A DNA stretch of 64,000 bases from Clostridiaceae bacterium (GTDB lineage Bacteria > Bacillota > Clostridia > Lachnospirales > Lachnospiraceae), in contig CAJTGE010000008.1 of NCBI GenBank assembly GCA_910575795.1, forward strand, positions 1 through 64,000, given 5' to 3'. Below are positions 60,335 through 64,000 of the stretch, piece by piece. A program made the translations under genes and the position numbers. The notes beneath the pieces were generated by a model. It worked only from the letters and a program-made list of their open reading frames with translations. It was not told where the DNA came from and made no database searches. Every line of letters starts with the position of its first letter. Within the stretch, counting starts at the first letter, position 1.

Positions 60335-62929
60335 ATGAATATCAATAAATTTACCCAGAAATCGATCGAAGCTGTCCAGAACACGGAGAAGCTGGCTTAC
60401 GAATACGGGAACCAGCAGATTGATCAGGAGCATCTTCTTTTAAGCCTTTTGGGCGTGGAGGACAGCCTGATTTTGAAGCTCGTCACGAAGATGGGGATAT
60501 CCGGCGAGCAGTTCTCGGAAGAAGCGCGGCAGGCGGTTGAAAAGCTGCCGAAGGTTTCCGGCGGGCAGCTTTATTTTTCCAATGACGCGAATAAGGTGCT
60601 GGTGAACGCGGAGGATGAGGCGAAGGCCATGGGGGATGAGTATGTCTCAGTGGAGCACTTATTCCTGGCCATGATAAAGCAGCCGAACCGGGCGGTGAAG
60701 GAGCTGCTGCGCCTGTATGGGATTACGCGGGATCGCTTTTTGCAGGCCCTCTCCACGGTCCGGGGAAATCAGAGGGTGGTGAGCGACAATCCGGAGGCCA
60801 CGTATGATACGCTGAATAAGTATGGCTATGACCTGGTGGAGCGGGCCAGGGATCAGAAGCTGGATCCGGTGATCGGCCGCGACAGCGAGATCCGCAATGT
60901 GGTCATGATCCTCTCGCGAAAGACGAAGAATAACCCGGTTCTGATCGGCGAGCCGGGCGTGGGCAAGACGGCGGTGGTCGAGGGGCTGGCCCAGCGTATC
61001 GTCCGCGGCGACGTGCCGGAGGGGCTCAAGGATAAGAGGCTCTTTGCCCTGGATATGGGGGCCCTGATGGCGGGGGCCAAGTACCGGGGCGAGTTTGAGG
61101 AGCGCTTAAAGGCAGTCCTGGATGAGGTGAAAAAGAGCGACGGGCAGATTATCCTGTTCATTGACGAGCTTCACACCATTGTCGGGGCGGGAAAGACGGA
61201 AGGCTCGATGGACGCCGGAAATATGTTAAAGCCCATGCTGGCCAGGGGCGAGCTTCACTGTATCGGCGCAACGACTCTGGATGAGTACCGGAAGTATATT
61301 GAAAAGGACGCGGCCCTGGAGCGGCGGTTCCAGCCGGTGCGCGTGGATGAGCCGACGGTCGAGGATACGGTTTCCATTCTCCGGGGCTTAAAGGACCGGT
61401 ATGAGGTGTACCACAGCGTGAAGATCACGGACTCCGCGCTGGTTTCGGCAGCGGTTCTGTCGGATCGCTATATCTCGGACCGCTTCCTGCCGGATAAGGC
61501 GATTGATCTGGTGGATGAGGCGTGCGCCATGATTAAGACAGAGATGGATTCCATGCCGGCGGAGCTGGATGAGCTCTCGAGGCGGATTATGCAGCTTGAG
61601 ATCGAGGAGGCGGCTCTCAAAAAGGAGACGGATCGGTTAAGCCAGGATCGTCTGGCGGATCTGCAGAAGGAGCTGGCGGAGCTGAAGGATCAGTTTGCCT
61701 CGCAGAAGGCGCAGTGGGAGAATGAAAAAACGTCCGTGGAACATCTGTCAAAGCTGCGTGAGGAGATCGAGCATGTGGGCGGCGAGATCCAGGCGGCGCA
61801 GCAGGCGTATGATTTGAACAAGGCGGCGGAACTGCAGTACGGCCGGCTTCCGGAGCTGAGACGCCAGCTTGCAGAGGAGGAGGAAAAGATCAAGAGCCAG
61901 GATCTGAGCCTGGTTCACGAGAGTGTGACCGAGGACGAGATCGCGCGCATTATCTCCAAATGGACCGGGATCCCGGTGGCGAAGCTCACCGAGAGCGAGC
62001 GGAGCAAGACGCTTCACATGGATGATCTGCTTCACAGGCGCGTGATCGGACAGGACGAGGGCGTGGAGAAGGTGACCGAGGCGATCATCCGTTCTAAAGC
62101 GGGGATCAAGGATCCGACGAAGCCGATCGGTTCGTTCCTGTTCTTAGGGCCTACGGGCGTGGGCAAGACGGAGCTGGCCAAGGCGCTGGCGGAAAGCCTG
62201 TTTGATGATGAGAACAATATCGTGCGTATCGATATGAGCGAATATATGGAGAAACACTCCGTATCCCGCCTGATCGGAGCGCCTCCGGGATATGTGGGCT
62301 ATGACGAGGGCGGACAGCTCACGGAGGCGGTGCGCAGAAAACCGTATTCTGTGGTTCTGTTCGACGAGGTGGAAAAAGCGCATCCGGATGTATTTAACGT
62401 GCTCCTGCAGGTGCTGGACGACGGCCGGATCACGGATTCCACAGGAAAAACCGTGGATTTTAAAAATACGATCCTGATCATGACCTCCAATATCGGCTCG
62501 CAGTATCTGTTAGAGGGGATTGACGAGAAGGGCAGGATTAAGGAGGAGGCCGAGGCGGCTGTGATGCAGGACTTAAGGGCTCATTTCCGTCCGGAATTTT
62601 TGAACCGCCTGGATGAGACGATCCTGTTTAAGCCTCTGACAAAGGAGAATATCGGCGGCATTATTGAGCTTTTGACAGCGGATGTCAACCGGCGTCTGGC
62701 AGACCGGGAATTGTCGATTGAGCTGACCGGGGAGGCGAAGGGCTTTATTGTGGAAAACGGTTATGACCCGGTGTATGGCGCGAGGCCCTTAAAGCGGTAT
62801 CTCCAGAAACATGTGGAGACGCTGGCGGCGAGGCTGATCCTGGCGGACGGGGTCCGGGCAGGGGATACGATCGAGATTGGGCTTGAGGCCGGGGAGCTTA
62901 AGGCCAGGGCGGTATCGCGTGAACAGTAA
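60335..62929 (+). CDS. clpB: ATP-dependent disaggregase ClpB
   Basis: The protein has 864 residues, full length. The N domain (about 1-145) has two Clp-N repeats. NBD1 has Walker [17 protein letters not shown], Walker B ILFIDELH and the pore loop KYRGEFEER. The coiled-coil middle domain (about 400-520) distinguishes ClpB from ClpA and ClpC. NBD2 has [22 protein letters not shown] and [11 protein letters not shown]. It unfolds aggregated protein together with DnaK after heat shock. It has an AAGGAGG site. No ClpP-binding loop is evident. Confidence 0.97.
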   Translation: MNINKFTQKSIEAVQNTEKLAYEYGNQQIDQEHLLLSLLGVEDSLILKLVTKMGISGEQFSEEARQAVEKLPKVSGGQLYFSNDANKVLVNAEDEAKAMGDEYVSVEHLFLAMIKQPNRAVKELLRLYGITRDRFLQALSTVRGNQRVVSDNPEATYDTLNKYGYDLVERARDQKLDPVIGRDSEIRNVVMILSRKTKNNPVLIGEPGVGKTAVVEGLAQRIVRGDVPEGLKDKRLFALDMGALMAGAKYRGEFEERLKAVLDEVKKSDGQIILFIDELHTIVGAGKTEGSMDAGNMLKPMLARGELHCIGATTLDEYRKYIEKDAALERRFQPVRVDEPTVEDTVSILRGLKDRYEVYHSVKITDSALVSAAVLSDRYISDRFLPDKAIDLVDEACAMIKTEMDSMPAELDELSRRIMQLEIEEAALKKETDRLSQDRLADLQKELAELKDQFASQKAQWENEKTSVEHLSKLREEIEHVGGEIQAAQQAYDLNKAAELQYGRLPELRRQLAEEEEKIKSQDLSLVHESVTEDEIARIISKWTGIPVAKLTESERSKTLHMDDLLHRRVIGQDEGVEKVTEAIIRSKAGIKDPTKPIGSFLFLGPTGVGKTELAKALAESLFDDENNIVRIDMSEYMEKHSVSRLIGAPPGYVGYDEGGQLTEAVRRKPYSVVLFDEVEKAHPDVFNVLLQVLDDGRITDSTGKTVDFKNTILIMTSNIGSQYLLEGIDEKGRIKEEAEAAVMQDLRAHFRPEFLNRLDETILFKPLTKENIGGIIELLTADVNRRLADRELSIELTGEAKGFIVENGYDPVYGARPLKRYLQKHVETLAARLILADGVRAGDTIEIGLEAGELKARAVSREQ

Positions 62930-62969
62930 CTAATAGTAACTGAGGAACGCCAAAAAATCCCACAACAGC

Positions 62970-62998
62970 TTGACAGAAAAACACATCTCCACTACAAT
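62970..62998 (+). promoter_or_regulatory. rpiB promoter
   Basis: A perfect TTGACA (62970-62975), 17 nt and TACAAT (62993-62998). A 5'-leader hairpin follows, GTACTC.CGGAATC (from 63017) with GATTCCGGGAGTAC (63041-63054). Confidence 0.85.
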
Positions 62999-63109
62999 GG
63001 ACTCTGGACAAATATGTACTCTCGGAATCTCGCTGCGCCTGATTCCGGGAGTACATGAATATGGCCGGGAGGACGCCGTTTTCCCGGAGCAGGAAAAGAG
63101 GAGATTACC

Positions 63110-63553
63110 ATGAGAGTTGCAATCGGAAATGATCATTCCGCAGTAGAGCTCAAAGAGATCATTGCGGATTATGTGCGGGAGCTGGGGCATGAGGCAATAA
63201 ATCTGGGAACCGATACCACGCAGAGCTGCGACTACCCGCTTTACGGGGAAAAGGTGGGGCGCGCCGTGGTATCAGGCGAGGCGGACTTGGGGATTGCCAT
63301 CTGCGGGACAGGATTGGGGATTTCTCTGGCAGCCAACAAAGTAAAGGGCGTCAGGGCCTGTGTGTGCAGCGAGCCGTACACGGCGAGGATGTCGAGACTC
63401 CACAATAACGCGAATGTGCTCTGCTTCGGCGCGCGTGTGGTCGGAAGCGAGCTGGCAAAGATGATCACGCAGGTGTGGCTGGAAACCGAATTTGAGGGCG
63501 GCCGCCACCAGAGGCGTGTGGATCAGATCATGGAAATCGAGGGTAAATCATAA
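63110..63553 (+). CDS. rpiB: Ribose-5-phosphate isomerase B (RpiB/LacAB family)
   Basis: The protein has 147 residues. The N-terminal IGNDHSAVELKEII carries the Asp/His pair of the active site. CDYPLYGEKVG follows. The catalytic Cys is in ICGTGLGISLAANK. RLHNNANVLCFGARVVG and RHQRRVDQI complete the pattern. It interconverts ribose 5-phosphate and ribulose 5-phosphate; allose-phosphate or galactose-phosphate isomerase are alternatives. It stands alone with its own promoter. Confidence 0.94.
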   Translation: MRVAIGNDHSAVELKEIIADYVRELGHEAINLGTDTTQSCDYPLYGEKVGRAVVSGEADLGIAICGTGLGISLAANKVKGVRACVCSEPYTARMSRLHNNANVLCFGARVVGSELAKMITQVWLETEFEGGRHQRRVDQIMEIEGKS

Positions 63554-63672
63554 CCGTTCCGGGTTTTGCGGGCGGTTATATTAATGCTGTTACTGTGTGC
63601 AGCCCGAAGGCTGTATACAGTATGTTCAGACGGGCTTAAGAGCCTGAATAATCTATTTTTGGAGGTGCCTAC

Positions 63673-64000
63673 ATGGTTACGGTTACGGAAGACATTCGTT
63701 ATATTGGCGTAAATGACAGGGATCTGGATCTTTTTGAGGGACAGTACATAATTCCAAACGGAATTGCTTATAATTCTTATGTCATTATGGATGAGAAGAT
63801 TGCTGTGATGGATACAGTGGACAAGAGAAAGACGGCGGAATTCCTTGAGAACCTGGAGCGGGAGCTGGGGGACAGGACGCCGGATTATCTGGTGGTCAGC
63901 CATGTGGAGCCGGATCACGCTTCCAGCGTAAAGGCGCTTACGGAGCGTTATCCGGAGATGAAGCTGGTGGGAAATACGAAGACCTTCCAGATGCTTTCCC
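63673..64000 (+). CDS. Flavodiiron-type (FprA) protein, partial
   Basis: The first 109 codons are visible; the rest lies outside the window. GGAGG precedes the ATG. The metallo-beta-lactamase-like domain has IPNGIAYNSYVIMDEKIAVMD and the first di-iron motif SHVEPDHASS (H-x-E-x-D). Flavodiiron proteins reduce oxygen or nitric oxide in anaerobes. A hairpin AGCCCG...CGGGCT lies in the leader at about 63600-63636. Confidence 0.92.
   Translation, partial: MVTVTEDIRYIGVNDRDLDLFEGQYIIPNGIAYNSYVIMDEKIAVMDTVDKRKTAEFLENLERELGDRTPDYLVVSHVEPDHASSVKALTERYPEMKLVGNTKTFQMLS

Overview
The window looks like a piece of chromosome from a Lachnospiraceae-type (Clostridium cluster XIVa) gut anaerobe. This is inferred from moderate GC, AGGAGG-type ribosome binding sites, DUF951, the GlpA-like/DUF1667 oxidoreductase triad, and many sugar-uptake operons each paired with its own regulator. 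No self-mobilising element, transposase, prophage or CRISPR array is visible.

Layout. 1-3.1 kb: the 3' end of a 23S rRNA gene (no 5S follows), an orphan LytTR response regulator, a membrane-anchored 3D-domain protein and five tRNAs (Asn, Met, Asp, Val, Leu). 3.1-7.2 kb: a three-gene FAD/Fe-S oxidoreductase operon with a FadR-type regulator. 7.2-9.7 kb: a structured inverted-repeat element and a secreted protein with two glutamine-amidotransferase (C26) domains. 10.1-18.9 kb: a sugar-acid (hexuronate/aldonate) locus with a GntR/FCD regulator, two zinc dehydrogenases, a TRAP transporter, UxuA and UxuB, feeding 2-keto-3-deoxygluconate. 19.0-27.2 kb: a raffinose/melibiose-type locus with an AraC regulator, an ABC importer, a GH36 alpha-galactosidase and an MsmK-type ATPase. 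27.3-29.2 kb: an AT-rich island of three unrecognised, tightly coupled genes, the last one broken. 29.3-35.1 kb: an ABC-F ATPase, a cytosolic ParB-like/BMP fusion, a phosphoesterase and two duplicated XRE regulators. 35.4-46.6 kb: a DeoR-controlled operon with an RbsABC-type importer, three FGGY kinases, a class II FBA-type aldolase and RhaD. 46.7-54.0 kb: a secreted protein behind a promoter with a G9 spacer, DUF951, a Sir2 deacylase with an acyltransferase fusion, a small broken ORF, a hydroxyacid dehydrogenase and an RraA::GltS chimera. 54.2-64 kb: a LysR gene that runs into a SAM riboswitch, metK, a two-component system, a toxin-antitoxin pair, clpB, rpiB and the start of a flavodiiron protein.

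The most unusual points are the poly-G promoter in front of a secreted wall protein, the undescribed three-gene AT-rich island flanked by a 16-bp inverted repeat, and a dispersed structured intergenic repeat family. Several genes also look altered by deletion: a shortened DctM, the RraA::GltS fusion, the LysR tail replaced by metK control DNA, and two frameshifts. Together these suggest recent deletions or sequencing/assembly errors, which read mapping and comparison with relatives would separate.
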